NCBI GenBank assembly: GCA_963723205.1 | Contig: CAVRQC010000035.1 | Span: 248,001-312,000 of the forward strand | Direction of reading: 5' to 3' | DNA length: 64,000 nucleotides | Source of the DNA: CAVQBP01 sp963723205 | GTDB lineage: Bacteria > Bacteroidota > Ignavibacteria > Ignavibacteriales > Ignavibacteriaceae | Shown here: piece by piece, positions 28,389 through 37,870 of the stretch | Layout of the letters: each line of letters opens with the position of its first letter | Position numbering within the stretch: the stretch's first letter is position 1 | The notes under the pieces: model-generated | The model's input: the letters and a program-made list of their open reading frames with translations, nothing else | Databases searched by the model: none | What the model was told of the DNA's origin: nothing | Position numbers and translations under genes: made by a program

Positions 28389-29082
28389 ATTTTTCCTCCT
28401 CAAAGATAACTTGTAATTACAATTTATTAAGAACTATATAGTCTTAACTTTAAAAAGTTTCTATTTATTATTGAATAAAATAATGGTATCATACCCCCCC
28501 AATTGATAGACCCTCCGATTCGAAAAAGATGAGCTGTAAGTTTTAATTCTCATAAAATTACCCAACAATAATTAAATAGGTAAGATTCTAATTGAACCGA
28601 TTCAATATTATTAAATTAATTTCATAAAGGCAAGGAAAAAACAATCTAAAAATTTCCAATTATTTTTTTAACCGGGATGTTTCCTGAAAAACTCCTTAAA
28701 TAACAATGTTATTCTTCAAAACCATAATGGCTTTAAATTTCATCCTGATTTTTCCCGGCTTATACCTTTATAAAGAACTGTTATTTTATACTTAAACAAT
28801 TATTCGCATTACATATTGAATATCGGATAATTAAATTAAATTTATGAACAAAGTCCGATAAATGGCAGCTACATTTAACAATTTATTAACCAGATAACGT
28901 CACACAAAAATTTTGCAGTTATTTAATATTTTGTTGTATTCACCAACACTTAGAGATATGCTTTTATTCTGCCAATTAATATTTTTAACATTTCATTCAA
29001 TTATGAAAAACCTATGTCAGGAACATTTAGGTTATATTTGAATTTTTAGGGGAGGAAAATAATTAAGTATATGATTAGAAAA
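28389..29082. other. Long promoter region of the TonB receptor
   Basis: About 690 bases without a supported gene, between the lacI gene at 29-30 kb and the receptor. It holds the operator at 28591-28606 and, at 28884-28905, the 22-base element shared with the region before the GH35-like gene. Both are consistent with a regulated leader. No small reading frame stood out. Confidence 0.5.
28591..28606. promoter_or_regulatory. LacI-family operator before the TonB receptor
   Basis: ATTGAACCGATTCAAT is a CG-centred palindrome, 200 bases upstream of the receptor start. It differs by one base from the site ATTGAACCGTTTCAAT in front of the lacI gene at 30117, which suggests shared control by that repressor. 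Confidence 0.7.
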
Positions 29083-30117
29083 TTATTTTTCCATTAAAAC
29101 TTTTGAGGATTGTCTTATAACAAATTCCGTCTCCAGATAGACTTTTTCAATCGGCAATAGATTTGGGGCTTCAATATTCCTTATTAGAATTTCGGCTGCT
29201 TTTTTTCCAATCTCATGCTGCGGAGCACGAATTGTTGTTAAAGGGACAGGATAAATTTTAGCATAATATATATCATCATTCCCTATAATTGAAATATCAT
29301 CAGGGACTTTAATATGCAATTCACTAAGAGCCATCATAACTCCAAGTGCCTGCTGATCGTTGAAACAAACTATAGCAGTCGGATAATCTATGCGTTTTTT
29401 TTCTTTAAAATATTCAATTGTTTTACAATAACTTTCATCATGGCTTGATCCCACTGGGACGATCATATCTTTATTAAATACCAAAGTGCTTTCACTAAAT
29501 GCGTGGCGAAAACCCTCGATACGTTCTTGTGTATGGGATGATTGCGGCGGACCAGCAAAATGCACTATCTTCGTATGCCCTGCACTTATTAAATATTTAA
29601 CTGCTTTTTTTATTGCTCTTAAATTATTAATTGCAACAACATTTGCCCGGATACCCTTAACATCTTCTAACAAAACAAAAGGATAGTTAATCATTTTCAA
29701 TTTAAAGAGATGTTCGATTTCCGAAGCACCTTCTACAATCGGAGCTATTATAGTTCCCTTTACATCCTTCGCTGAAAAGAGATGTGAGAATCTTTTTTCA
29801 CATTCATGATCATTTTCCGAACTGGTAACAATGACAGAGTATCCCTTACTATTAGCATATTCTTTAACTCCGGTAGCAATTGATGTATAAAAAGGATAAT
29901 TTAAATCCTTTATAATTACGCCAATGCTTTTATATTGATTTCCATTTTTCAAATTTCTGGCAACACCTCTTGGACGGAAGTTTAATTCCTTCATCACTTC
30001 CAATATATGATCCCTTGTTACAGGCTTCACAGTATTTCGGGCATTAATAACAGCAGAAACCGTCCCCTTAGAGACACCAGCTTTTTTAGCAACTTCAACT
30101 ATTGTTATTCTTTTCAT
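29083..30117 (-). CDS. LacI-family transcriptional regulator of the glycan locus
   Basis: DNA-binding regulator of 344 residues. Helix-turn-helix at residues 3-50 (TIVEVAKKAGVSKGTVSAVIN), hinge near 50-58, and a sugar-binding sensor domain to the end (GVIIKDLNYPFYTS, FNDQQALGVM, GNDDIYYAK). It lies upstream of the receptor gene on the same strand and has its own palindromic operator 55 bases before the start, a classic autoregulated arrangement. The same palindrome occurs before the receptor, the repeat protein and the esterase, so this protein is the best candidate for master repressor of the region. Confidence 0.92.
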   Translation of the reverse strand: MKRITIVEVAKKAGVSKGTVSAVINARNTVKPVTRDHILEVMKELNFRPRGVARNLKNGNQYKSIGVIIKDLNYPFYTSIATGVKEYANSKGYSVIVTSSENDHECEKRFSHLFSAKDVKGTIIAPIVEGASEIEHLFKLKMINYPFVLLEDVKGIRANVVAINNLRAIKKAVKYLISAGHTKIVHFAGPPQSSHTQERIEGFRHAFSESTLVFNKDMIVPVGSSHDESYCKTIEYFKEKKRIDYPTAIVCFNDQQALGVMMALSELHIKVPDDISIIGNDDIYYAKIYPVPLTTIRAPQHEIGKKAAEILIRNIEAPNLLPIEKVYLETEFVIRQSSKVLMEK

Positions 30118-30171
30118 AAGGGTTCAAAAACCTTTATAAGAATGCTACATAAAATTAGGAGGTAAATATAA

Positions 30172-30187
30172 ATTGAACCGTTTCAAT
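30172..30187. promoter_or_regulatory. LacI-family operator, autoregulatory site
   Basis: ATTGAACCGTTTCAAT lies 55-70 bases upstream of the lacI start at 30117. An AGGAGG at about 30158-30163 is nearer to the gene but about 40 bases from the ATG, so it is not its ribosome site. Confidence 0.7.
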
Positions 30188-30299
30188 ATTAAAAAAATAA
30201 TAAATAAAAGGCAAGATTTTACCCCTATTAATTTAAAATTTCCTTGCAAAAAACGTTTGCAAAGAAATTTACACAGATTTAGCCCTTTTTATGAAGACT

Positions 30300-31412
30300 T
30301 TATTTATCGGTTAAAGGTTTATATTTTTTAGCTTCATCCAGTAAATCTTCTTTTCTATCTTTACTTAATTCCGAATTCGTCATAAATGATTGTAAAGTAA
30401 CATCCATTTGTTGAATTAAATTACGTTTATAATAACTAGGTGCAAAAACGGAACCATCGAGCATATAAATTCTTTTTGTTTTTTCGTCAAAAAAAGTATA
30501 ATTAATAAATGGTCCGCCCATACCTTTGGTATTCAATTCCCATAAACCCTGAGTAAGTATTGCATATTTCCCCTTAAAATTAACCTCGTTTGTAGTAAAA
30601 TAATCTTGTGCTATAATAACATAAGAAGAATCATCGGTAGCACGATAATATTTTTTTGTCATTCTGTTCCTGATTGCACGAATTGAATCTGCGTTCAAGT
30701 AATCGGGCGAAGCATTGTCAATCCAGTGTACAAAAATCCATCTCTCCATATTACTTCCCGGTGCACGCCTGAGCCATACAAAATTATCCTTGGGTATATT
30801 CAATGCCACCTGATAATCTGCCTGCACATAGATTATCCACCCGTAGTTTTTAAGCAGCATTCCCTCAACATCTTTCTTTTCATATGGAGTACTATATAAA
30901 CTCTGGGCTAACCTCTCATCCGATATCTTTTGAAAAGCATACAAAAGAGCATCCCTATGAGTTATAATATCATTTTTAAGTTCTTCCATAGTCGGAGCCG
31001 TTAATATCATTACCAGTTGATTTCTGGCCCAAAGATTATATTTATTAACATGCATATGTTTTTCTTTCATAAATTTTGCTTTTACAGAAGTATCCATTAT
31101 TGCATTAATAAACTTGGAAGTTATGGAATTCGAATTCAGTGGAGCAACAATAATTAAATTTTTGCTTTGCTTAAAATTTTCCAGCTGGTTAGGTGATATC
31201 CTTTTTAGTGTAAACAAGTTTTCAGACTGGGGAGTATAAATCACTTTTTCAAACGTTGAGTCCATTACAGGTTCAAGCTGCTGGAATTCTGATGAATCTG
31301 CCATAACATAGATTTCATCTTCAGGTCCCACTGCCGGTTTATCGGCAGGATTACATGAGATTAGTAATAAAGCTGCAAGAAATAAACTTACAAATGTTAA
31401 AACTTTTATCAT
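30300..31412 (-). CDS. DUF4837 family lipoprotein
   Basis: Predicted lipoprotein with a signal peptide and lipobox LLISC at residues 16-20. It matches the DUF4837 family of Bacteroidota and relatives (KVIYTPQSENLFTLKRI start, RAPGSNMERWIFVHW in the middle). 370 residues, normal. Function is unknown. It is the last gene of the tilS-hpt-ftsH-lipid kinase run, 19 bases after the lipid kinase, so co-expressed with ftsH. Confidence 0.85.
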   Translation of the reverse strand: MIKVLTFVSLFLAALLLISCNPADKPAVGPEDEIYVMADSSEFQQLEPVMDSTFEKVIYTPQSENLFTLKRISPNQLENFKQSKNLIIVAPLNSNSITSKFINAIMDTSVKAKFMKEKHMHVNKYNLWARNQLVMILTAPTMEELKNDIITHRDALLYAFQKISDERLAQSLYSTPYEKKDVEGMLLKNYGWIIYVQADYQVALNIPKDNFVWLRRAPGSNMERWIFVHWIDNASPDYLNADSIRAIRNRMTKKYYRATDDSSYVIIAQDYFTTNEVNFKGKYAILTQGLWELNTKGMGGPFINYTFFDEKTKRIYMLDGSVFAPSYYKRNLIQQMDVTLQSFMTNSELSKDRKEDLLDEAKKYKPLTDK

Positions 31413-31431
31413 TTAATCAATCCAATACTGT

Positions 31432-32082
31432 TTATATTAATTGCAAGTTAGGTAATAAAATGGCATACAATAACCACATTGATAGTCCTATTGATATTGG
31501 AATAGAAAGATTATCATCAGCAAAACCAAAAGAGATATTTTCTACAATTGCACCAATAGCAGCAGCAATAATACCAATTAAGTATTCTGAAAACAATCCC
31601 TCTACCTTCGGGGTAAATAATACAACTATGATTGCACTAACAAAAAAGGCTAAAGTTCCCTCAAGACTTTTAGAAAGAAACTTATGCCTGCCGTATTTTC
31701 TTCCAATCAATGCAGCAAGCGAATCACTAATTATTAAAATGCTGAAAGCAGTTATAAATAAAATCTTTGGAAAGATCACAACACATAATACTGCTGAAAT
31801 TAAAACGTAGGTAGCACCGTTAAGATTTTTTTTCCCGGTATCCAGTTCATGTTCTCTTAAAAGGAAACCGAATATAGAATAAAAAAATTTACCTGCTGTA
31901 GGTGAAAAATATCTTGATATGTCTATTACAAGTGCAACAAAAGAAACAATACTTAAGATTATTATTGCGGTTGTTTTGGATACAAAATAATATATTATCG
32001 GTATTGATAAAGAACAGAGATGAATTAGTTTGCGGACTACTTCATCTCTGTAATTAATAGAACCTTTGTCATTTTGAATCAT
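31432..32082 (-). CDS. SEC59/DGK1/VTE5-family lipid kinase
   Basis: Integral membrane protein of 216 residues with about seven hydrophobic segments. It resembles CTP-dependent diacylglycerol, dolichol or phytol kinases: RKLIHLCS near the N-terminus, then ISDSLAALIGRKYGRHKF and KSLEGTLAFF. Such enzymes phosphorylate a membrane lipid alcohol. It overlaps the end of ftsH by 14 bases, so the two are translationally coupled. Phosphatidate cytidylyltransferase is a related alternative; the short length and the motif order favour the kinase group. Confidence 0.8.
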   Translation of the reverse strand: MIQNDKGSINYRDEVVRKLIHLCSLSIPIIYYFVSKTTAIIILSIVSFVALVIDISRYFSPTAGKFFYSIFGFLLREHELDTGKKNLNGATYVLISAVLCVVIFPKILFITAFSILIISDSLAALIGRKYGRHKFLSKSLEGTLAFFVSAIIVVLFTPKVEGLFSEYLIGIIAAAIGAIVENISFGFADDNLSIPISIGLSMWLLYAILLPNLQLI

Positions 32083-34132
32083 CTTTTGAAAAAGGTTCTT
32101 TCAATTTACGTTTATCCAAAAGTTTTTTGACATGATCGGGAATTTCCGATCCATCTTCTTCCTGCATACTCCCGTTCTTTTTAGGAGGCGGAAGTTCCTC
32201 ACCCCTGATTAGAGCATCAATTTCCTCCGAATCAAGGATCTCTCTTTCAAGGAGCTCTTTAGAAAGTTTGTGAAGAATTTCAATATTATCCTTTAAAATT
32301 TGTTCGGCTCTGCTCATTGCAACATTAACAATTCTTCTAATCTCATCATCAATTTCAATAGCTGTTTTTTCACTGTAATCCCTGTGCTTCTGAATTTCCC
32401 TGCCTAAGAAAATTTCTTCCTCTTTAGCACCGTAGCTTAAAGGACCCAATTTATCGCTCATGCCCCATTCACAAACCATCTTACGGGCAATACCAGTAGC
32501 TTTTTCAATATCATTACCCGCACCGGTTGTATAATGATCAAAAATTATCTTCTCCGCTGCACGACCTCCCAAAGCATAAGTTATAATTGATTCAAGATAT
32601 TCTTTTGAGTAAGTATGCTTTTCATCAATTGGTAAATAACTGGTAACACCAAGAGCCCTGCCCCTGGGAATAATCGTTACCTTATGAACTGGATCAGCAT
32701 CAGGAAGCATACGTGCAACAAGAACATGCCCGATTTCATGATAGGCTGTTGTTTTTTTCTCCTCTTCTGAGATTATCATACTCTTTCTTTCCATACCCAT
32801 CATTACTTTATCTTTTGCTTCCTCGAAATCAATCATTTCAACTTTTTTCTTATTTTTTCGGGCAGCAAGTAATGCGGCTTCATTTACGAGATTTGCTAAC
32901 TCAGCACCGGCCAAACCTGGCGTGCCTTTTGCAAGAATTTCAAGATTTACATTGATTTCCAAGGGAATGTTTCTTGTATGAACCTTCAGGATTCCTTCTC
33001 TTCCTTTAACATCCGGTCGATCAACCACAACCTGTCTGTCAAATCTTCCGGGTCTTAACAAAGCCGGGTCTAAAACATCGGGTCTATTAGTAGCTGCAAT
33101 AATTATAACTCCGCTGTTTTGTTCAAAACCATCCATTTCAACTAAAAGTTGATTAAGAGTTTGTTCTCTTTCATCATGTCCACCACCTAATCCAGCACCA
33201 CGATGCCTACCGACTGCATCAATTTCATCAATAAAAATTATACAAGGAGCATTTTTCTTTCCCTGCTCAAAAAGATCTCTAACCCTGCTTGCACCAACAC
33301 CGACAAACATTTCGACAAAATCTGCACCGCTTATTGAAAAGAAAGGTACACCGGCTTCACCGGCAACAGCCCTGGCTAAAAGTGTTTTACCGGTTCCGGG
33401 AGGTCCTAATAGCAGTACTCCTCTTGGTATCTTTCCACCTAATTTCTGGAATTTAGTCGGTTCTTTAAGGAACTCAATCACTTCATGCAATTCCATTTTA
33501 GCTTCATCGGCACCCGCAACATCTCTGAATGTAATTTTTTGACCTGATTGAGTAATCATTTTTGCTTTACTTTTTCCGAAGGAAAAAATTCCGCGCGTAC
33601 CACCCCCGGCACCCTGCATTCTTCTCATAATCAAAATCCATACACCAATAATTATAATCCACGGAATAAAACCGAGTAAAATATTTAACCATTCATTAGA
33701 TTCTTTATCGAAAGTAAAGTTTATGTTTTTACTTTTCCATACAGCCTCCTGGTCCTTAATAATCGGTTCAGGAAGATATACCGAAATTTGCTTAACTTTT
33801 TGTGTGCGGTTATTTATTTCTAAATTTTCTTCTGTCTTTAAATCAGCCTTAAAGTAATAATCATTAACATCAGATTTCGTTATATGAGCTTTTAAGATAT
33901 TATCTTCATTTAATATTTTTTGATACTGCATAAACGAAATTTCAACGTAATTACCGGAATCGTTTTTAAAAAGCTGCATAACAATAACTGCGGCAACAAT
34001 TACCGCTCCCCATCCAAAAACCAACCTTATAACTTTTGACCAATCAAAATTATCATCAGGTTTATTTGGGCCTCCATTTCCTCCCTTTGGCGGTTTTTGC
34101 ATTGGTCTTTTATCGTTATTATTTTCTGTCAT
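32069..34132 (-). CDS. ftsH: ATP-dependent zinc metalloprotease FtsH
   Basis: Membrane-anchored AAA+ protease for quality control of membrane proteins. Start at ATG 34132 (MTENNNDKRP); the frame to 34162 adds only ten residues. Two transmembrane helices (about 38-60 and 155-178) flank a periplasmic domain. Walker A GPPGTGKT, Walker B IIFIDEID, the second region of homology with the RPGRFDRQ arginines, and the zinc site HEIGH are all present. 687 residues, normal. Downstream partner genes are the lipid kinase and DUF4837; hpt and tilS are upstream. Confidence 0.98.
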   Translation of the reverse strand: MTENNNDKRPMQKPPKGGNGGPNKPDDNFDWSKVIRLVFGWGAVIVAAVIVMQLFKNDSGNYVEISFMQYQKILNEDNILKAHITKSDVNDYYFKADLKTEENLEINNRTQKVKQISVYLPEPIIKDQEAVWKSKNINFTFDKESNEWLNILLGFIPWIIIIGVWILIMRRMQGAGGGTRGIFSFGKSKAKMITQSGQKITFRDVAGADEAKMELHEVIEFLKEPTKFQKLGGKIPRGVLLLGPPGTGKTLLARAVAGEAGVPFFSISGADFVEMFVGVGASRVRDLFEQGKKNAPCIIFIDEIDAVGRHRGAGLGGGHDEREQTLNQLLVEMDGFEQNSGVIIIAATNRPDVLDPALLRPGRFDRQVVVDRPDVKGREGILKVHTRNIPLEINVNLEILAKGTPGLAGAELANLVNEAALLAARKNKKKVEMIDFEEAKDKVMMGMERKSMIISEEEKKTTAYHEIGHVLVARMLPDADPVHKVTIIPRGRALGVTSYLPIDEKHTYSKEYLESIITYALGGRAAEKIIFDHYTTGAGNDIEKATGIARKMVCEWGMSDKLGPLSYGAKEEEIFLGREIQKHRDYSEKTAIEIDDEIRRIVNVAMSRAEQILKDNIEILHKLSKELLEREILDSEEIDALIRGEELPPPKKNGSMQEEDGSEIPDHVKKLLDKRKLKEPFSKDDSK

Positions 34133-34180
34133 GTAAAGTTTACTATTATTAAAAAAATACATTATAATATATATTCTCCG

Positions 34181-34735
34181 TTATTCATTTAAAACATATA
34201 TAGCTCTTAAATTCCTATACTTTTGCGCATAATCAAGTCCGTAACCTACAACAAATTTACTGGGGATATCGAAACCAATATAATCAATTTTTACATTATA
34301 TATAAGGCTATTTGGCTTAACTAATAGTGTAATTACTTTCCAGCTAGCCGGATTTTCCTTTAGAATCAGATCTTCTATAAACTTGATAGATAAACCGGAA
34401 TCCACAATATCTTCAACAATTATTATATCTCTTCCTTCTATATTACAATTGAGTTCTTTAAGCAAAGTTACCTTGCCGGAAGAGATTTTTTCATCTCCGT
34501 AACTGGATAGTTTAAAAAAATCGATCTCACAATCTATATTAATATTTCTTATTAAATCTGCAAGAAATAAGAAAGAGCCATTTAAAATCCCGATTAGTAC
34601 AGGAACCTTGCCGGAATATTCTGAAGATATTTGTGCCCCAAGTTCCTTAATTCTTTTTTGAATTACTTCTTCCGTTAATAACGGAATAAATTTTTCACCC
34701 TCTATTATTATTTCATCTTCTTTTATTTCAGGCAT
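34181..34735 (-). CDS. hpt: Hypoxanthine phosphoribosyltransferase
   Basis: Purine salvage enzyme making IMP or GMP from hypoxanthine or guanine and PRPP. 184 residues. PRPP loop IIIVEDIVDSGLS near residue 100, the GILNGSFLFLADL block near 47, and the base-recognition segment FDIPSKFVVGYGLDYAQKYRNL near the C-terminus. It overlaps the end of tilS by 13 bases, the same tilS-hpt-ftsH order found in many bacteria. Confidence 0.96.
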   Translation of the reverse strand: MPEIKEDEIIIEGEKFIPLLTEEVIQKRIKELGAQISSEYSGKVPVLIGILNGSFLFLADLIRNINIDCEIDFFKLSSYGDEKISSGKVTLLKELNCNIEGRDIIIVEDIVDSGLSIKFIEDLILKENPASWKVITLLVKPNSLIYNVKIDYIGFDIPSKFVVGYGLDYAQKYRNLRAIYVLNE

Positions 34736-36126
34736 AGTTTATATATTTTTTTTGTATTACCGGTTAATTTAAATCTATTATCTAGTCTTAAGCCTAATAC
34801 CCAAACAATATTATTTTGAGTTGTTAAAACTAACTGTTTTTTCTTAAGGATGGAAGGGATTTTTTGTTCATTTAAAAAATCAGAAATTTTTTTTGAACCG
34901 CTTCTTCCTCCTGACAGGTTAAATCCAATCGGATAAAATCTATCTCCCTCCTTCCATCTTCTAATGTTAAACTCACCGCATCTATCTCCCGAAATATATT
35001 CAATGCTTTTATCATTCGATAGTCTAACATTGTCCTTTGAGACCCGGCTAACATGAAGAGTTTTTCCATAAAGCTGAACCGGAACATCAATTTTTATTTT
35101 TTTATCTAGATGAAACTCTTTTTCTTTCGAATTTGCAAAGATAACTATTTGGTTTCTTTCTTTTACAGCCGAAACATTATCTGAAAGATTTACTATTTTC
35201 CCAGTTTTTAAATTAAATAATAAAATTATTTTATTAACGTCATTAAACGATAGCTGAACCAAAAAGTTTCGTTTTGCTACTTCTTTTAAAAAATCTCCTA
35301 ATAGATATTTATCCAAATTTTTCAGTTTATCAGGGAATAAAGTTAAAAGATTCTGTTTTTTATCAAAATTAACAGTATTAAAAAAGGATTTTAACTCTTT
35401 ATCAATTCTTAATGAAATTCTTTTAAATACCTCAGAAGAATTAAAAACGGAAGCTTCCAAAGAAGGATTCAACCTGCTTTTAATCAACGGAATAATTTCA
35501 TTCCGAATAAAATTCCGCTCGTAATCATTACTGAGATTCGTTTCATCAATTCTATAACTTAATTTCTTCTGCCCAAGGTAATTTAATATTTCATCTTTGT
35601 TCAGATTAATTACAGGCCGAATAATATTTTCTCTTTTTACTGCAATACCGGAGATTCCTTTGATGCCGGTCCCTTTAATAAGATTCAATAAAACTGTTTC
35701 GGCATTATCATTTGCATTATGTGCAGTTGCAATTTTGTTATATTTATTTTTTTTTGCTGTGCTTTCTAATACTGAATACCTGATTTTTCTTCCTGCTTCT
35801 TCTAAAGAGATCTTCCTTCTTGAAGCAAAAGACTTAACATTCTTTTTAACAGAAAAAAATTCAACACCTAATTCTTTGCAGGTTATTTTACAAAATTTTT
35901 CATCTTCATCTGCAGTTTTACCTCTCAACCGGTGATTTACGTGGAGTGCACCTAATTCAATCTTGAATCTTCTTTTAAATTTATTCAAAAAATGAAGTAA
36001 GAAAACAGAATCAGGGCCGCCGCTTAAAGCAATTAAAATCCTGTCATTTTTATTGATAAGCTCCTTCTCATCAATAAACCTGATGACTTTTTGTTCGATA
36101 TCTTTAATCAAAAAAATGTAATCCAA
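34723..36126 (-). CDS. tilS: tRNA(Ile)-lysidine synthase TilS
   Basis: Converts the wobble cytidine of the CAU-anticodon tRNA-Ile to lysidine with ATP, an essential step in decoding AUA. PP-loop motif ALSGGPDSVFLLHF near residue 34, GALHVNHRLRG and the IATAHNANDNAETVL block follow, and a C-terminal TilS domain ends the 467-residue protein. First gene of the tilS-hpt-ftsH run. Confidence 0.96.
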   Translation of the reverse strand: MDYIFLIKDIEQKVIRFIDEKELINKNDRILIALSGGPDSVFLLHFLNKFKRRFKIELGALHVNHRLRGKTADEDEKFCKITCKELGVEFFSVKKNVKSFASRRKISLEEAGRKIRYSVLESTAKKNKYNKIATAHNANDNAETVLLNLIKGTGIKGISGIAVKRENIIRPVINLNKDEILNYLGQKKLSYRIDETNLSNDYERNFIRNEIIPLIKSRLNPSLEASVFNSSEVFKRISLRIDKELKSFFNTVNFDKKQNLLTLFPDKLKNLDKYLLGDFLKEVAKRNFLVQLSFNDVNKIILLFNLKTGKIVNLSDNVSAVKERNQIVIFANSKEKEFHLDKKIKIDVPVQLYGKTLHVSRVSKDNVRLSNDKSIEYISGDRCGEFNIRRWKEGDRFYPIGFNLSGGRSGSKKISDFLNEQKIPSILKKKQLVLTTQNNIVWVLGLRLDNRFKLTGNTKKIYKLCLK

Positions 36127-36256
36127 ATTTAGGTTGAGATTTGTTATTTAACTCATATTACAAAACTCAAGTATGGTTGTAAGAATGAATGATGGTATTC
36201 CGGTTATCAAAAAACTAAATATTATCAATTTCACATTTAACATTTTCCATCTGGCT

Positions 36257-36886
36257 TCACTCCAGTTTACGCCAGCCAGGTTTTTCATCATTCACTTCCT
36301 TCCCTTCCATAATCCTTTCAACATATTTGCCTAATACATCAAACTCAAGATTGACAGAATCTCCTACTTTCTTTTGAGAGAAAACTGTTTCATCCCAAGT
36401 ATGGGGTATGATCCCGACCGAAAAATTATTTTCTCCCAGCTGGGCAACCGTCATGCTGGTGCCATCAATTGAAACCGAACCGACAAAAATTAAATACTTG
36501 GAGAATTGAGCAGGAAAGGAAATTTTCATTAAGTGGCTGTTGGATAATTCCTGGATCTCTTGAACAACTCCGGTAGTATCAATATGCCCTAAGACAAAAT
36601 GCCCTCCCAGTCTGTCATCAGCTTTTAGAGGTCGTTCAAGATTAACTTTATCGCCTGTATTTGTTTGACCGAGATTTGTTTTTTTTAATGTTTCCTCAAT
36701 TGTGTCGACAGAAAAAGTATCTTTATCTTTTTCTACAACAGTCAAACAGCAGCCGTTTACAGCAATACTGCTGCCGATATCAAGATCATTTATAACTTTT
36801 TTTGCTGTGATTTTAAATTTAAACCCATCCCCTGTTTTAATTTTCCCTGAGATGTTTCCAACTTCTTCTACTAAACCAGTGAACAT
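36257..36886 (-). CDS. ribE: Riboflavin synthase, alpha chain
   Basis: Final step of vitamin B2 synthesis: dismutation of two lumazines to riboflavin. The protein has the two internally repeated lumazine-binding barrels: MFTGLVEEVG ... SIAVNGCCLTV and GGHFVLGHIDTTGVV ... SVSIDGTSMTV. 209 residues, normal. It stands apart from tilS (130 bases) and 54 bases after the C39-like gene on the same strand. No FMN riboswitch was seen. Confidence 0.96.
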   Translation of the reverse strand: MFTGLVEEVGNISGKIKTGDGFKFKITAKKVINDLDIGSSIAVNGCCLTVVEKDKDTFSVDTIEETLKKTNLGQTNTGDKVNLERPLKADDRLGGHFVLGHIDTTGVVQEIQELSNSHLMKISFPAQFSKYLIFVGSVSIDGTSMTVAQLGENNFSVGIIPHTWDETVFSQKKVGDSVNLEFDVLGKYVERIMEGKEVNDEKPGWRKLE

Positions 36887-36940
36887 TTTTTTACTCTTTT
36901 TTGTAATTAAATTAATTGAAAATATAAAGAGAATATAAAA

Positions 36941-37774
36941 TTAATAAATCGGATCCATTCCATACTTACCGCATGCATACATCATTAAAATTGATGCAAG
37001 ATCAACAAGAACTTTTTTTTGATCCACCGTGTGGATAACCAGATTATAAACTTCCGCAACAAACTGCATATTTTTTAAGATTTTATTAAGTTCTTTATAC
37101 GGCGGGCTCCCATGCCAGTCCGCAACAGCTTTAACAAGCATTTTTTCATATCTTCTTAAAAATTCACTAAAAGAAATAGTACTTTTTGAATGAGCAGTTC
37201 TCGGTCGGCAAATATTGATTAAATCATTAAAATAAGTATCCCATTTTTTAGCAAACTGTTTATTTCTATCTCTCATCACATATCTTGCTTTTTCAAGAGA
37301 GAAATGAGCTTTGGTATTATGTTTATCCTTTGAAGTTAAAGCATAGCCATCATAACTGGTAAATCCGCTTTCATCAATATATTTCCACCTTTTTAATAAT
37401 TGTTTCGGAGTATATATCACAATAACTTTTTCCAGGGCACTATCTACAACAATAAATTTATTTTTCTGTTCAGTAATGACTGTAATCCAGTGTTCCCAAT
37501 CATCAACACTCAAAATGCATGGTAATCCCTGTTTTAAATGATAAGAAAGAGCTTTTACAGCTTCATTTGGAGTTTCTCTCCTGAAATATTTCATTTTGCA
37601 GTTAAAACTTTTTGCAGCTTTAGCCAGCCCTATTTCATCTGTTCCATACCACCAAGTGCTACCGGCCTTTTTCCCGATTTCTCTTTCATTTTCAAATTTT
37701 CCAAGCATAACCAGCCCGTATTTAAGGGCAAACGGTCCGCACTGGTATTTGTAAGGTTGGGGATAAAAGCTCAT
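36941..37774 (-). CDS. C39-like papain-fold protein
   Basis: Cytosolic cysteine-peptidase-fold protein (Peptidase_C39-like). The candidate catalytic Cys is in YQCGPFALKYGL near residue 12, His in DDWEHWITV near 95, and Asp in FIVVDSALEKV near 107: the C39 order. No signal peptide and no ABC transporter fusion. The C-terminal half (about 130-277) is helical and of no family I recognise. It is transcribed divergently from an ATP-grasp ligase about 95 bases away, a pairing that suggests peptide-bond making and breaking in one pathway; that is inference. Whether it is a peptidase, an amidase or a transferase is open. Confidence 0.7.
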   Translation of the reverse strand: MSFYPQPYKYQCGPFALKYGLVMLGKFENEREIGKKAGSTWWYGTDEIGLAKAAKSFNCKMKYFRRETPNEAVKALSYHLKQGLPCILSVDDWEHWITVITEQKNKFIVVDSALEKVIVIYTPKQLLKRWKYIDESGFTSYDGYALTSKDKHNTKAHFSLEKARYVMRDRNKQFAKKWDTYFNDLINICRPRTAHSKSTISFSEFLRRYEKMLVKAVADWHGSPPYKELNKILKNMQFVAEVYNLVIHTVDQKKVLVDLASILMMYACGKYGMDPIY

Positions 37775-37870
37775 AAAATAATTTTTTTTTGCTTTTTAAA
37801 TTAAAAAATGTAAATGATTAAATCATTATACAAATTTTGTGTAAATGATAAAAATGTTTATTTTTTCAAT

